Below, in pieces: positions 8,194 through 18,045 of a stretch of DNA of 64,000 nt. A program made the translations under genes and the position numbers. Origin of the DNA: Psychrobacillus insolitus (lineage in GTDB: Bacteria > Bacillota > Bacilli > Bacillales_A > Planococcaceae). Positions within the stretch are counted from its first letter, which is position 1. Every line of letters starts with the position of its first letter. Under the pieces are notes generated by a model. That model was not told the DNA's origin. It saw only the letters and a program-made list of their open reading frames with translations, and did not search any database. The stretch covers positions 60,291 through 124,290 of the forward strand of contig NZ_QKZI01000008.1 in the NCBI RefSeq assembly GCF_003254155.1, read 5' to 3'.

Positions 8194-9891
8194 TTATAGT
8201 ACAGAATCATCGACACTATTTAAATAATCTTCAATCGAACCTATGACAGACTCTACGCAACCCTCTTCAAACGGAGAAATTAAATTTGCATCTGCAACTA
8301 GTTGTGTGAAGGACTTAGATCCACCAAGCTTACAAAGATGTAAATAATCTTTCCAAGCAGCTTCGTGATTTTCCCTTGAACGTTTCCAAAATTGGAATGC
8401 ACATATTTGGGCTAATGTGTAATCAATATAATAAAACGGGGTAGAGTAGATATGTCCTTGACGTTGCCAAAAAGCACCGGATTCTAAGTAATGCTGACCA
8501 TCATAGTCACGATGAGGTAAATAAATTTCCTCGATTTTTTTCCAAGCAGCTTTACGCTCAGCAGGAGTCATCTCTGGGTTTTCATATACAATATGTTGGA
8601 ATTCATCCACTGCCACTCCATAAGGCAAGAATAGGAGGGCACTACTTAGATGAGCAAACTTATACTTGTCTGCTTGTTCTTTAAAGAATAATTCCATCCA
8701 AGGCCAAGTGAAAAATTCCATACTCATAGAATGTATTTCACAAGATTCAAATGTTGGCCAAATATATTCAGGAATTCCGATATTGCGGCTTGTATACACT
8801 TGGAAGGCATGACCTGCTTCATGAGTTAGTACATCAATATCACCGGAAGTACCATTAAAGTTAGAGAAAATATAAGGTGATTCATAGTCATCGATAAACG
8901 TACAATAACCACCAGCTTCTTTTCCTTTCTTCGCAACTAAATCCATCAAATCACGGTCCATCATGAATTGGAAGAACTCCGCAGTTTCAGGAGAGAGCTC
9001 ATCATACATTTTCTTGCCGTTTTCCACTATCCACTCAGGAGATCCTTGAGGTGTAGCGTTACCGGATAAGAAACTTAAGGATTCATCGTAAAATTTTAAC
9101 TGATCCACACCTATTCGTTTTGCTTGGCGTTCATACAGTTTAGTTGCTACAGGTACGATGTAGTCACGCACTTGATCACGGAATTTCTTTACCATTTCCG
9201 CATTATAATCGATTCGATTCATCCGAACATACCCAAGCTCAACGAAGTTTTTGTAGCCAAGGGTTATAGCGATTTCATGACGAACTTTTACGAGTTGATC
9301 GTAAATGTCATCAAATTTATCTTCATGACCTTGGAAGAAACCTGTACTAGCTTCTTTTGCTTGTTTGCGAACATCACGATCAATGGATTCAGCATATGGA
9401 CCGAGCTGTGCAAGTGTTAATATTTCCCCATTAAAATCAACTTGTGCAGATGCTACAAGTTTTGAATAGTCAGAAGCTAATTTATTCTCTTTTTGCATAA
9501 GGGAAATGATTTCTGGAGCAAAGGATTTAATTTGAAAATCAGCAAGATCAAATAATTGGCTACCCCATTTTTCTTCTAATTCTTTACGAAAAGGAGAAGC
9601 AACAAGTGATTTATAATATTCCGTGACAAGTTCTTCGACTTCAGGACCAACTTCATCAAAGTACTCGCGCTCTTTTTGATAAAAACCATCATTTGTATCA
9701 ATCGAAGCCCGGATATAAACTAAATTTTCTTGGGTAGAAAATTCACTGCGTAATGCAATTACCTCTTGAATAGCTATATTTTGTTCTTCAACAGAAGAGG
9801 CCTCATTAAACTTCGTTAATGTCTCGCTGAACTTTACTTTGATTTCTTCTAAGTTGGGGCGTTTGTATGCATAATCTTTAAATGTCACCAT
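8194..9891 (-). CDS. M3 family oligoendopeptidase (Pz-peptidase-like)
   Basis: Cytosolic zinc metallopeptidase of family M3 that cleaves short peptides. It has 565 residues, matching the ~564-residue Pz-peptidase/PepF-like subgroup. The HExxH zinc motif (HEAGH) is at residues 357-361, with the downstream Glu ligand in the FESCEIHSMSMEFF block. The ORF extends 48 bases further upstream, but GGAGGAGA lies 7 bases before the chosen ATG and the family begins at (M)xTFKDY. Likely roles are turnover of peptides taken up or produced by proteolysis. Confidence 0.93.
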   Translation of the reverse strand: MVTFKDYAYKRPNLEEIKVKFSETLTKFNEASSVEEQNIAIQEVIALRSEFSTQENLVYIRASIDTNDGFYQKEREYFDEVGPEVEELVTEYYKSLVASPFRKELEEKWGSQLFDLADFQIKSFAPEIISLMQKENKLASDYSKLVASAQVDFNGEILTLAQLGPYAESIDRDVRKQAKEASTGFFQGHEDKFDDIYDQLVKVRHEIAITLGYKNFVELGYVRMNRIDYNAEMVKKFRDQVRDYIVPVATKLYERQAKRIGVDQLKFYDESLSFLSGNATPQGSPEWIVENGKKMYDELSPETAEFFQFMMDRDLMDLVAKKGKEAGGYCTFIDDYESPYIFSNFNGTSGDIDVLTHEAGHAFQVYTSRNIGIPEYIWPTFESCEIHSMSMEFFTWPWMELFFKEQADKYKFAHLSSALLFLPYGVAVDEFQHIVYENPEMTPAERKAAWKKIEEIYLPHRDYDGQHYLESGAFWQRQGHIYSTPFYYIDYTLAQICAFQFWKRSRENHEAAWKDYLHLCKLGGSKSFTQLVADANLISPFEEGCVESVIGSIEDYLNSVDDSVL

Positions 9892-10165
9892 TTGAAATTC
9901 TCCTCCCACGCGCTCCTTCGAAATCCGAAACGTTCTCATTTCATTGTTAAATATTTTCTAAAGAATTGCAACTATGTTTGTTGTTGGTTTTTATAGACGC
10001 TAATAGACGAAATAACCGATTTGACTAAGAGAAAACGTGTAGCGAAAGAGGATTTAGTGAAGTACTAATTCATTTATATGTAGATTACGTTGCATTAAGA
10101 CGCTAACCATATAGAGAAAAAGGCTACCAAGTTAGAAGAAGGTTCAGAATTTTGTAATATAATAC
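9892..10165. other. Gene-free stretch before the met leader
   Basis: A+T-rich sequence between the divergent M3 peptidase and metY units. I see no ORF with a ribosome site, no hairpin of note and no repeat here. It must hold the minus-strand promoter of the peptidase, which I could not place. Confidence 0.5.
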
Positions 10166-10195
10166 TTGACTTAGAGATATATGAAATCTTATAAT
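10166..10195 (+). promoter_or_regulatory. Sigma-A promoter of the met leader
   Basis: TTGACT (10166-10171), an 18-bp spacer and TATAAT (10190-10195), about 30 bp before the riboswitch. Confidence 0.75.
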
Positions 10196-10225
10196 GTGTA
10201 ACAAGATGGAAAACTAAATTTAATA

Positions 10226-10342
10226 CTCTTATCAAGAGTGGCGGAGGGAATAGGCCCTACGATGCCCAGCAACCAACAAGTTTCACAACTTGGAAAGGTG
10301 CTAAATCCTACAAATTCAAGTTGTGAATTTGGAAGATAAGAG
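10226..10342 (+). promoter_or_regulatory. SAM-I (S-box) riboswitch
   Basis: The conserved S-box core is present: AGAGTGGCGGAGGGA, GGCCCTACGATGCCC and AGCAACC, closed by an 8-bp P1 helix (CTCTTATC 10226-10233 with GATAAGAG 10335-10342). Binding of S-adenosylmethionine should favour the terminator that follows and switch off metY when methionine is plentiful. Confidence 0.95.
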
Positions 10343-10361
10343 GAGGAACTTGCGAAATTGC

Positions 10362-10392
10362 ACCCCTCTTCTTAAGCGAAGAGGGGTTTTTG
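10362..10392 (+). terminator. Riboswitch-controlled terminator
   Basis: A 10-bp stem (ACCCCTCTTC / GAAGAGGGGT) plus five T residues, 20 bases after the SAM aptamer. AAGAGGAGG at the aptamer's 3' edge can pair with the CCCCTCTT arm as anti-terminator. Confidence 0.92.
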
Positions 10393-10458
10393 TATGTTCT
10401 AAATCCTCTCTAGCCTCCAAAAGCAACCATCTAATCTACTAAATCGGAGGAATTCAAC

Positions 10459-11730
10459 ATGACAAAACTTCAAAAAGAAACACTTCTTTTACACGGTGGC
10501 CAACAACCAGATCCAGTGACAGGTTCGCGAGCTGTACCAATCCACAAAACAACTTCATTCGTATTTCGTGACACAGAGCACGCTCAAAATTTATTCGCTT
10601 TAAAAGAATCAGGTAATATTTACTCGCGTATTACAAATCCAACAGTAGATGTTTTCGAACAGCGAATTGCACTACTTGAAGGAGGAACTGCAGCAGTAGC
10701 TTTCTCTTCTGGAATGGCAGCAATTGCCTTCTCTATTATGAATATAGCAGGAGCTGGCGACGAAATTATTGCAGCGGAGAATTTATATGGAGGAACATTT
10801 AATTTATTTGCCCATACATTACCTCGTTACGGTATTACAGTGAAATTTATTGATTCAACAGATCCAGAAAACTTCCGCGCAGCAGTTACAGACAAAACAA
10901 AAGGCTTCTTTGGTGAAATCATTGGAAATCCAAGTCTAAATGTTTTAGATGTAGAAAAAGTAGCTGCAATTGCCAATGAAGTCGGAGTTCCATTACTAGT
11001 AGATAGCACATTTGCTACACCATACGGTACAAACCCGATTAAATACGGTGCACATGTAGTAATTCACTCTGCGACTAAATGGATTGGGGGACATGGAACA
11101 ACAATCGGAGGCGTAGTAGTTGACGGTGGTAACTTCAATTGGAATTCAGAAAAATTCCCTGGATTTACAGAGCCAGACGTAACTTATAATGGTTTACGAT
11201 ATGGAATTGATGTGCCAGATGTAGCATTCGCAGTGAAAATTCGTGTTCAGTTACTTCGTGACTTTGGTCCAACACTTAGCCCAGATGCAGCCTTCTCTTT
11301 TTTACAAGGTTTAGAAACACTTCATCTACGTGTTACAAAGCACAATGAGAATGCACAAAAAATTGCTGAATTTTTAGCAGGCCATGAAAACGTAGAGTGG
11401 GTTAACTATCTAGGCTTAGAAAATCATCCCTCTCATGAGTTAGCGAAAAAGTATTTTGAAAATGGTTTTGGTTCTATCCTTACATTTGGAGTAAAAGGTG
11501 GAAAAGAAGCGGGCAAAAAAATCATTGATAACATCGAGATTTGGTCCCACGTAGCGAACGTAGGAGATGCAAAATCACTAATTATCCACCCGGCATCTAC
11601 AACACATCAACAGCTAACGCCTGAAGATTTAGTGAAATCGGGTGTGACAGAGGACTTGATTCGCTTGTCCGTAGGTTTAGAAGCAATAGAAGATTTACAA
11701 AATGCCTTAGACAAAGTACTTGTAGGGTAA
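10459..11730 (+). CDS. metY: O-acetylhomoserine aminocarboxypropyltransferase (MetY)
   Basis: PLP enzyme of the Cys/Met metabolism family that makes homocysteine directly from O-acetylhomoserine and sulfide, in the cytosol. It has 423 residues, the usual MetY size (cystathionine synthases are ~380). The PLP lysine is K207 in [19 protein letters not shown] and the SSGMAAI block also fit. The start ATG follows CGGAGGAA by 7 bases. The SAM riboswitch upstream ties it to methionine supply, and the next gene supplies homoserine. No homoserine O-acetyltransferase gene lies beside it in this window. Confidence 0.95.
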   Translation: MTKLQKETLLLHGGQQPDPVTGSRAVPIHKTTSFVFRDTEHAQNLFALKESGNIYSRITNPTVDVFEQRIALLEGGTAAVAFSSGMAAIAFSIMNIAGAGDEIIAAENLYGGTFNLFAHTLPRYGITVKFIDSTDPENFRAAVTDKTKGFFGEIIGNPSLNVLDVEKVAAIANEVGVPLLVDSTFATPYGTNPIKYGAHVVIHSATKWIGGHGTTIGGVVVDGGNFNWNSEKFPGFTEPDVTYNGLRYGIDVPDVAFAVKIRVQLLRDFGPTLSPDAAFSFLQGLETLHLRVTKHNENAQKIAEFLAGHENVEWVNYLGLENHPSHELAKKYFENGFGSILTFGVKGGKEAGKKIIDNIEIWSHVANVGDAKSLIIHPASTTHQQLTPEDLVKSGVTEDLIRLSVGLEAIEDLQNALDKVLVG

Positions 11731-11758
11731 ACAAATGTCCTCTCTAGATAGAATTTTG

Positions 11759-11787
11759 TTGTTAATTGAGCTAGAATAGGCTACAAT
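11759..11787 (+). promoter_or_regulatory. Possible promoter before hom
   Basis: TTGTTA (11759-11764), 17 bp, TACAAT (11782-11787). No terminator separates metY from hom, so this would add to read-through. Confidence 0.4.
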
Positions 11788-11871
11788 ATTTAAAATAGTT
11801 AATCGTAATTAGGTTGCGACAGAATATAAATATTGAAGCTCATTTGTGCAGATTCATTTGGAGGAGAAAGT

Positions 11872-12858
11872 ATGGCAAAGATAAAGGCAGCGATATTAGG
11901 TTTCGGAACAGTTGGTCAAGGAATTTACCAAGTGATCAACGAAAAAAGAGAAGACTTAAAGAAATCACTTGGCTTGGATATTGAAATTAGCGCAATATTG
12001 GTTAATAACTTATCTAAAGTAAGACCTGAAACACCAGGTGTACTAATAACAGATGATTTTGAAGATATTATTAACATTCCAGGACTTCAAGTTGTTTTTG
12101 AAGGAATTGTCAATGAAGAACCAGCTTACAGCTATTTATGTAGAGCAATCGACAAAGGATGTCATGTTATCACTGCGAATAAAGTGATGTTCTCTAAATA
12201 CAGTATCCCACTTCAAGAACGAGCAAAATCCCGAGGCGTATTTATCGGATATGAAGCAACAACTGCAGGTGGAGTTCCGGTTATTAAAACTTTGAAAAAC
12301 CTTCTTCAAGTAAATACTGTGGAGAAAATTCAGGGGATTTTAAATGGAACATCTAACTATATTTTGACACAAATGCGTTTAAATGAATGCCAATTTGAAG
12401 ATGCTTTGAAAGAAGCGCAAGAACTAGGCTATGCGGAAGCAGACCCATACAATGATGTCTCAGGTAAAGATGCTTTTTACAAACTAATGATATTAAGTGC
12501 GCTTGCTTTTGGAAAACAGCCAAATTGGAACGATGTTAAAATAATTGGAATCGATGATATTACTTTAGAAGATGTGAAGAAAGCCAAAAAAGAAGGACTT
12601 CGTTATCGTCATGTAGCAGAAATAGTACAAGATGAAGATGGAGAACTTTATGCATCTGTAGGCCCACAACTAGTGGGGTCAGATCATCCTTTATATGCAA
12701 TAGATGGTGTAAACAATGCGGTGTCATTAGACACGAACTATATCGGTACTTTAACATTAGTTGGACCAGGTGCTGGTAGTCTTCCAACTGCAAGTGTAAT
12801 GGTAGAAGATTACGCAGAAATCATCGGAAAACGCGCAGGATTCTTTATTACAATTTAA
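11872..12858 (+). CDS. hom: Homoserine dehydrogenase, short form without ACT domain
   Basis: NAD(P)-dependent reduction of aspartate semialdehyde to homoserine, the branch point to methionine and threonine. The Rossmann loop GFGTVGQG is at residues 10-17, with the TANK block and the GILNGTSNYIL catalytic region; the Lys of SGKDAFYKL is in place. It is only 328 residues: the C-terminal ACT regulatory domain of the usual ~430-residue Bacillus Hom is absent, so threonine feedback inhibition is not expected. The ORF can be read from TTG at 11833, but GGAGGAGA before ATG 11872 decides the start. The position after metY suggests a methionine-dedicated enzyme. Confidence 0.9.
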   Translation: MAKIKAAILGFGTVGQGIYQVINEKREDLKKSLGLDIEISAILVNNLSKVRPETPGVLITDDFEDIINIPGLQVVFEGIVNEEPAYSYLCRAIDKGCHVITANKVMFSKYSIPLQERAKSRGVFIGYEATTAGGVPVIKTLKNLLQVNTVEKIQGILNGTSNYILTQMRLNECQFEDALKEAQELGYAEADPYNDVSGKDAFYKLMILSALAFGKQPNWNDVKIIGIDDITLEDVKKAKKEGLRYRHVAEIVQDEDGELYASVGPQLVGSDHPLYAIDGVNNAVSLDTNYIGTLTLVGPGAGSLPTASVMVEDYAEIIGKRAGFFITI

Positions 12859-12866
12859 TTTAAATC

Positions 12867-12906
12867 AAAAAGGACATTCTCCATATGAGGAGAATGTCCT
12901 TTTTTG
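12867..12906. terminator. Terminator after hom
   Basis: A 16-bp stem (AAAAAGGACATTCTCC and complement) with a 6-nt loop and T run. It serves the convergent small gene as well. Confidence 0.92.
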
Positions 12907-12914
12907 TTTTGGCG

Positions 12915-13145
12915 TTAATCTTCGTCTTTCACGTCGATGTCATCTGGAATAGGGGTGTTTCTCCATTCGTCAATTTGACGTTTTAAATCTTCTACTTGAT
13001 GCAGATGCGTTTCAAACTGTGCACTATTCACATAATATTGTTCTCCATCAAAAATGGCACGAATCTTTTTTTCTGCAATATATCGTTTAATTTGTTCAAT
13101 AGGCATTGATAAATAATTCGCAATTTCTTCCACGGTCATATACAT
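12915..13145 (-). CDS. Small helix-turn-helix (excisionase-type) DNA-binding protein
   Basis: A 76-residue protein starting MYMTVEEIANYLSMP, the pattern of MerR/excisionase-like winged helix domains (HTH_17): the recognition helix is around residues 17-27 and the YYVNSAQFETHL segment forms the wing. A charged tail of ~25 residues follows. The reading frame stays open far upstream, but AGGAGG lies 9 bases before the ATG at 13145 and the upstream part looks like a reverse shadow of the exporter. It is not near any mobile element, so a housekeeping regulator is more likely than an excisionase. Confidence 0.75.
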   Translation of the reverse strand: MYMTVEEIANYLSMPIEQIKRYIAEKKIRAIFDGEQYYVNSAQFETHLHQVEDLKRQIDEWRNTPIPDDIDVKDED

Positions 13146-13248
13146 GTGCAAATGCCTCCTGTCTCTATTATTATAGAATACGACAAGCACTATCTCAATA
13201 TGTGATATATTTTGATGAAGTAAGAAAATTTTACAAGGGGTGGAAGTA

Positions 13249-14139
13249 TTGGCTGCATTACCATACATATTTGTTTTGCTTGGCGCTATTCTGTGGGGGA
13301 CAACAGGAACGGCGCAAACTTTTTTACCAACAAGTGCACATCCATTCACGATAGCTGCAGGACGCTCAGCAGTTGGAGGCTTTACATTACTTCTTGTACT
13401 AGTACTCTTGAAAAAGATAAATTTAAAATCCTGGACGTGGAAAGAAACCATTTATGCAGGTATTTGTATATCGCTATTCCAACTATTGTTCTTTTCATCG
13501 GTCCGCTTAACAGGAGTTGCGATTGCAAGTGTTGTCGCTATTGGAAGTGCACCTGTATTTTCAGGCATGATTGAATGGCAACTTTTCAAATTACGCCCAA
13601 CTAGGGTTTGGATGATCTCCACGTCATTCGCAATTATGGGATGCTTTTTTTTATTTTTAAATAAAGGCGAAATTACGATGGATCCAAGGGGAATTTTGTC
13701 TTCACTTATTGCTGGATTAGTATTTGCACTTTATACAATGTCTAGCAAGTCTTTATTACAAAAAGAGGAATCGCTTCCAGCTGTTGCGATGACCTTTTCA
13801 GTAAGTGCTGTGTTGTTATTGCCGTTTTTCTTCCTATATGGTGTCAGTTGGCTGAAGGATGTGGGAAATATAGGAGTCGTTTTTTACTTAGGGATTGCAA
13901 CGACGACTGTAGCTTATGTGTTGTACGCGAAAGGATTGCACCAGATTCCGTCATCATCAGCGCTGACATTGTCGCTTGCCGAACCAACAACAGCTGCTAT
14001 ATTAGGTGTATTTATCGTAGGAGAAGTACTTAGTGTCACTTCTTGGATTGGTATTTTGTTTTTACTTGGTGGAATCATTGTATTAACGTTAGGGGCAAGT
14101 AGGAAGAAAAAGCATGTAATAGTGAGAGGGGCTAAGTGA
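13249..14139 (+). CDS. EamA/DMT family transporter
   Basis: Inner-membrane exporter of the drug/metabolite transporter superfamily, 296 residues with ten predicted helices in two EamA repeats. The second repeat begins around residue 147, and its end shows the typical SSALTLSLAEPTTAAILG and FLLGGIIVLTLG blocks. The substrate is unknown; amino acids or metabolites are usual for the family. The start is TTG at 13249 with AAGGGGTGG just upstream (a GTG at 13240 lies inside that site). The gene is divergent from the small HTH gene, which could regulate it; that is inference from position only. Confidence 0.85.
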   Translation: MAALPYIFVLLGAILWGTTGTAQTFLPTSAHPFTIAAGRSAVGGFTLLLVLVLLKKINLKSWTWKETIYAGICISLFQLLFFSSVRLTGVAIASVVAIGSAPVFSGMIEWQLFKLRPTRVWMISTSFAIMGCFFLFLNKGEITMDPRGILSSLIAGLVFALYTMSSKSLLQKEESLPAVAMTFSVSAVLLLPFFFLYGVSWLKDVGNIGVVFYLGIATTTVAYVLYAKGLHQIPSSSALTLSLAEPTTAAILGVFIVGEVLSVTSWIGILFLLGGIIVLTLGASRKKKHVIVRGAK

Positions 14140-14168
14140 CACAGTCACATAGCCCCTCTACTGTTTTA
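14125..14168 (+). terminator. Terminator overlapping the end of the DMT gene
   Basis: AGAGGGGCTA-A-GTGAC pairs with GTCAC-A-TAGCCCCTCT; the TGA stop is inside the stem. The T tract is short, so termination strength is uncertain. Confidence 0.65.
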
Positions 14169-14246
14169 ATCGTTTATTTTAGTACCATAAGTTTCATCCA
14201 AAGCGAACCGAAAACGTCCATACAGAAAAAGTGCGCTTTTGTTCCG

Positions 14247-14891
14247 TCAAAACCCTAATACATTTCGAACGTCCATTACATATGATTGACTAACGGGAAG
14301 TTCGGTACCATCGTGTAATAAAACGATTAGATTAGAAGAAAAGTCTCGGATTATTCGATCGATAAAAGCGATATTGACAATATAAGAACGATGAATACGC
14401 AAAAAGTTATCTGGAAGTCTTAGCTGTAAATCCTTTAAAGTAATATTCGTTTTATGAGGCTCTTTGTTTGCGTAAAACCATGTCTTTTTTTGAAGGCTTT
14501 CTACATAAGAGACTTTTTCTATCGGAACTGGACGCCATTCCTCTTCCTGTTTCCCCGTCAGAAATTTGAATACGGGAGCAGCAGATATAGCATGTTGGGG
14601 TGGGAGTATCACTACAATAGCCGCATCTTCTCCGTTAATCTCAATTGGATAACCAACCCCATAGTAAGGAACTTGAAAGAGTGTATCATCCATAAGAGCT
14701 TCTGTTCTACAACGTTTTTGCATGACTTGGTCTGCAATACTATCAGCCTGTATTTTTTGGCCCTCTTTTATCTTCAAATCATATTTTCCTGCAACATAGT
14801 ATACATATTGATTCGCCATGGCAACAGCGATTGATGCTTCTTTTGGAATCCAATCTTCTAGTAAATTACTAAATTGCTTTAATATTTCCAT
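14247..14891 (-). CDS. LytTR-family DNA-binding regulator
   Basis: Transcription regulator of 214 residues. The C-terminal ~95 residues are a LytTR domain (IEKVSYVESLQKKTWFY, LPDNFLRIHRSYIVN and the terminal FxSxLIVLLHDGTELPVSQ strands). The N-terminal ~110 residues have no receiver Asp and look like a PAS/GAF-type sensory fold (EASIAVAMANQYVYYVAG start), so a small ligand rather than a kinase may be sensed. The start has an unusual ribosome site of seven G residues (bases 14897-14903). It is divergent from aceA with direct and inverted CTGTTA repeats between, so control of the glyoxylate shunt is a sound hypothesis. Confidence 0.82.
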   Translation of the reverse strand: MEILKQFSNLLEDWIPKEASIAVAMANQYVYYVAGKYDLKIKEGQKIQADSIADQVMQKRCRTEALMDDTLFQVPYYGVGYPIEINGEDAAIVVILPPQHAISAAPVFKFLTGKQEEEWRPVPIEKVSYVESLQKKTWFYANKEPHKTNITLKDLQLRLPDNFLRIHRSYIVNIAFIDRIIRDFSSNLIVLLHDGTELPVSQSYVMDVRNVLGF

Positions 14892-14995
14892 TTGATCCCC
14901 CCCAAATTCTCAAAATTCTGTATTCATCCATCCTATTTTGATTCCATCACCAATAAAAGGTTACTCATCCAAAAGTCGATACAAAAAACAATCAA

Positions 14996-15080
14996 CTGTT
15001 ATATAGTAATACACAAGAAGAAGAGCTGTTATGTAACAGTCTAGAAGTCATATTTTTCAGACAGTTATCTTCAGTATAAC
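14996..15080. promoter_or_regulatory. Repeated CTGTTAT motifs before aceA
   Basis: CTGTTAT occurs at 14996-15002 and again at 15026-15032, exactly 30 bp apart. The second copy is half of a perfect palindrome, CTGTTATGTAACAG (15026-15039). A related CAGTTAT is at 15062-15068 and forms GTTAT-N7-ATAAC. LytTR proteins bind direct repeats of roughly this kind, so these are candidate operators for the divergent regulator. Confidence 0.5.
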
Positions 15081-15104
15081 AAAATAAAAGGGGCGTGTTG
15101 AGAA

Positions 15105-16388
15105 ATGGTAACTAGAAAACAACAAGTAGAAGAGCTACAAAAACAATGGACAGAAGAAAGCAGATGGACTGGAATTGAACGTACTTATTCAGCAGAAGAT
15201 GTTGTTAAACTTCGTGGGTCTATCCTAATTGAACATACACTAGCTCGCAAGGGAGCAGAAAGACTTTGGGGATCTCTTCACGAAGAAGATTTCGTTAACG
15301 CACTTGGAGCTTTAACTGGAAACCAGGCAGTACAACAAGTGAAAGCTGGACTTAAAGCAATCTATTTAAGCGGTTGGCAGGTTGCAGCAGACGCAAACCT
15401 TTCAGGTCAAATGTACCCGGATCAAAGCTTATACCCAGCAAACAGTGTACCAGCTGTAGTAAAACGTATTAACCAAGCGCTTCAACGTGCTGATCAAATT
15501 GATCATACAGAAGGTAGAGAAGATGGATTTGATTGGTTCGCACCAATTATTGCAGATGCAGAAGCTGGATTTGGTGGACCACTAAATGTGTTCGAACTTA
15601 TGAAAGGCATGATCGAAGCTGGAGCAGCAGGCGTACATTTAGAAGATCAACTTGCTTCTGAAAAGAAATGTGGCCATCTTGGTGGGAAAGTACTTCTTCC
15701 AACACAAAATGCTATTCGTAATCTAGTATCTGCTCGTTTAGCAGCAGACGTATTAGGTGTACCAACTGTACTAATCGCACGTACTGATGCTGATGCAGCG
15801 GACATGGTAACTAGTGATATCGATCCACGTGATACTGCATTCCTAACTGGTGAAAGAACACCTGAAGGATTCTTCCGTACAAAACCAGGTATCGATCAAG
15901 CAATTGCACGTGGTTTAGCATATGCACCATACGCAGATCTTATCTGGTGTGAAACTTCTCATCCAAGTTTAGAAGAAGCACAAAAATTTGCTGACGCTAT
16001 TCATGCTGAGTTCCCTGGAAAAATGCTAGCTTACAACTGTTCACCATCTTTCAACTGGGAGGCAAACTTAGACCAAGAAACGATTGCAAAATACCAAGTG
16101 GAATTAGGGAAAATGGGTTACAAATTCCAATTCGTAACACTTGCTGGATTCCATTCATTAAACCACAGCATGTTCGAATTAGCGCATGATTACAAATCAA
16201 ACGGTATGGCTGCATACTCTAAACTTCAACAAGCAGAGTTTGCAAATGAAGCAAAAGGTTATACAGCTACGAAACATCAACGTGAAGTTGGAACTGGATA
16301 CTTTGATGATATTTCGCAAATTGTTTCTGGAGGAACTTCTTCTACAACAGCAATGAAAGGTTCTACAGAAACTGCACAATTTGCTTGA
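15105..16388 (+). CDS. aceA: Isocitrate lyase
   Basis: Cleaves isocitrate to succinate and glyoxylate, the first step of the glyoxylate shunt, allowing growth on acetate or fatty acids. 427 residues, normal for the bacterial enzyme. The catalytic signature KKCGH is at residues 187-191 (nucleophile C189). The Mg-binding DAEAGFGG and the ARTDADAA block are also intact. A ribosome site AAAGGGG lies 12 bases before the ATG. It forms an operon with aceB, with no terminator between, and faces a LytTR regulator. Confidence 0.97.
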   Translation: MVTRKQQVEELQKQWTEESRWTGIERTYSAEDVVKLRGSILIEHTLARKGAERLWGSLHEEDFVNALGALTGNQAVQQVKAGLKAIYLSGWQVAADANLSGQMYPDQSLYPANSVPAVVKRINQALQRADQIDHTEGREDGFDWFAPIIADAEAGFGGPLNVFELMKGMIEAGAAGVHLEDQLASEKKCGHLGGKVLLPTQNAIRNLVSARLAADVLGVPTVLIARTDADAADMVTSDIDPRDTAFLTGERTPEGFFRTKPGIDQAIARGLAYAPYADLIWCETSHPSLEEAQKFADAIHAEFPGKMLAYNCSPSFNWEANLDQETIAKYQVELGKMGYKFQFVTLAGFHSLNHSMFELAHDYKSNGMAAYSKLQQAEFANEAKGYTATKHQREVGTGYFDDISQIVSGGTSSTTAMKGSTETAQFA

Positions 16389-16419
16389 TCAGAAAAGTGA
16401 ATGGGAGGCTGAACGTTAA

Positions 16420-18018
16420 ATGGACCAAACTACTACAAAAAAAATTAATATCGTAGGTAAAGAAGTAGAAGGAAGTACAGAAATTTTAACGCCCGAAGCA
16501 TTAGATTTCGTGGCTTCCCTACATCACCTTTTTAATGATAGAAGAATAGAATTACTAGCAGCGCGCCAAATACGCCAAGAAAAGCTAGATAATGGCGGAA
16601 AGCTAGACTTTTTACCGGAAACAAAGGAGATTCGAGAAGGGGATTGGACAATTGCTCCACTCCCTCAGGACTTACAAGATCGCAGAGTAGAGATTACAGG
16701 TCCTGTTAATCGCAAAATGGTTATCAATGCTTTAAATTCTGGCGCTAAAACGTTTATGGCTTGTTTTGAAGATGCCACTTCTCCTACATGGGAGAATATG
16801 ATTGAAGGGCAAGTCAATATGAAAGATGCTGTAAGAAAAACTATTTCGTTTACGCAACCGGATACAGGTAAAGTGTATAGTTTGAAGGAAGAAACAGCAG
16901 TGCTTATCGTTCGACCACGAGGTTTCCACCTTATGGAAAAACATGCACAAATCGATGGGGAACCAATCTCTGGTAGCTTCTTCGACTTCGGACTTTATTT
17001 CTTCCATAATGCAAAAGAGGCAATTGCTCGCGGAACCGGTCCTTACTTTTACTTACCAAAGATTGAAAGTCATTTAGAAGCAAGACTTTGGAATGATATT
17101 TTCATCTACGCACAGCAGCAATTAGGTATTCCGAATGGAACGATCAAAGCAACAGTTCTAATCGAAACAATCATGGCTGCATTCGAAATGGATGAGATTT
17201 TATATGAACTTCGTGATCATTCTTCAGGACTGAACTGCGGACGTTGGGATTATATTTTCAGTTACATCAAACGACTTCGCAATCAGTCACAAGTAATTTT
17301 ACCTGATCGTGGTCAAGTAACGATGACATCACCATTTATGAAAGCATATTCGCATTTATGCATCCAAACATGTCACCGCAGAAATGCATCTGCAATTGGT
17401 GGAATGGCTGCACAAATTCCGATTAAAGGCGATGAAGTAGCAAACGAAGCAGCCTTCGCTAAAGTGAGAGAAGATAAACGCAGAGAGGCAACGGATGGAC
17501 ACGATGGAACATGGGTAGCGCATCCAGGTCTAGTACCTGTCGCTTGGGAGCAATTCCAAGAACATATGCCTACACCAAACCAAATTCATCGTAAACGGGA
17601 AGATGTTCACGTAACAGCGGCAGATTTAGTTGAAGTACCTAAGGGGACAATTACTGAAGAGGGACTTCGATTAAATTGCAGCGTAGGGGTTCAATATATA
17701 GCATCATGGTTACGTGGAAATGGAGCAGCACCCATCAATAACTTGATGGAAGATGCAGCAACAGCAGAAATTTCCCGTACACAAGTTTGGCAATGGATTC
17801 GTCATTCAGAAGGAAAACTAGATGATGGTCGTAATATTACCATTCAACTAGCGGAACAAGTCCTTACAGAAGAACTAGGTAAATTGAAAGCAACATTTGG
17901 CAATGAAGGCTACGCAAACGGTCGCTACACAGAAGCAGCTGAGCTATTCCTTTCATTAATAAGTAAAGATGAATTTGTCGAGTTCCTGACATTACCTGGT
18001 TACGAAAAAATTAGTTAA
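16420..18018 (+). CDS. aceB: Malate synthase A
   Basis: Condenses glyoxylate with acetyl-CoA to malate, the second step of the glyoxylate shunt. 532 residues, the size of form A (form G is ~720). Recognisable blocks are [11 protein letters not shown] (acidic metal site), [33 protein letters not shown] and the [17 protein letters not shown] stretch. The gene follows aceA by 31 bases, with GGGAGG 11 bases before the ATG. The malate formed could feed the malic enzyme encoded 10 kb upstream. Confidence 0.97.
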   Translation: MDQTTTKKINIVGKEVEGSTEILTPEALDFVASLHHLFNDRRIELLAARQIRQEKLDNGGKLDFLPETKEIREGDWTIAPLPQDLQDRRVEITGPVNRKMVINALNSGAKTFMACFEDATSPTWENMIEGQVNMKDAVRKTISFTQPDTGKVYSLKEETAVLIVRPRGFHLMEKHAQIDGEPISGSFFDFGLYFFHNAKEAIARGTGPYFYLPKIESHLEARLWNDIFIYAQQQLGIPNGTIKATVLIETIMAAFEMDEILYELRDHSSGLNCGRWDYIFSYIKRLRNQSQVILPDRGQVTMTSPFMKAYSHLCIQTCHRRNASAIGGMAAQIPIKGDEVANEAAFAKVREDKRREATDGHDGTWVAHPGLVPVAWEQFQEHMPTPNQIHRKREDVHVTAADLVEVPKGTITEEGLRLNCSVGVQYIASWLRGNGAAPINNLMEDAATAEISRTQVWQWIRHSEGKLDDGRNITIQLAEQVLTEELGKLKATFGNEGYANGRYTEAAELFLSLISKDEFVEFLTLPGYEKIS

Positions 18019-18045
18019 GAAAATTCATTATAGGAGGTGATTTAC

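Noticed and set aside
12915..13145. Excisionase of a prophage or integrative element
   Set aside because: No integrase, attachment repeats or other mobile genes are nearby; the HTH type also occurs in chromosomal regulators.
12915..13451. 178-codon reading of the small HTH gene
   Set aside because: The N-terminal 102 codons overlap the divergent DMT gene and show no domain; AGGAGG marks the internal ATG at 13145.
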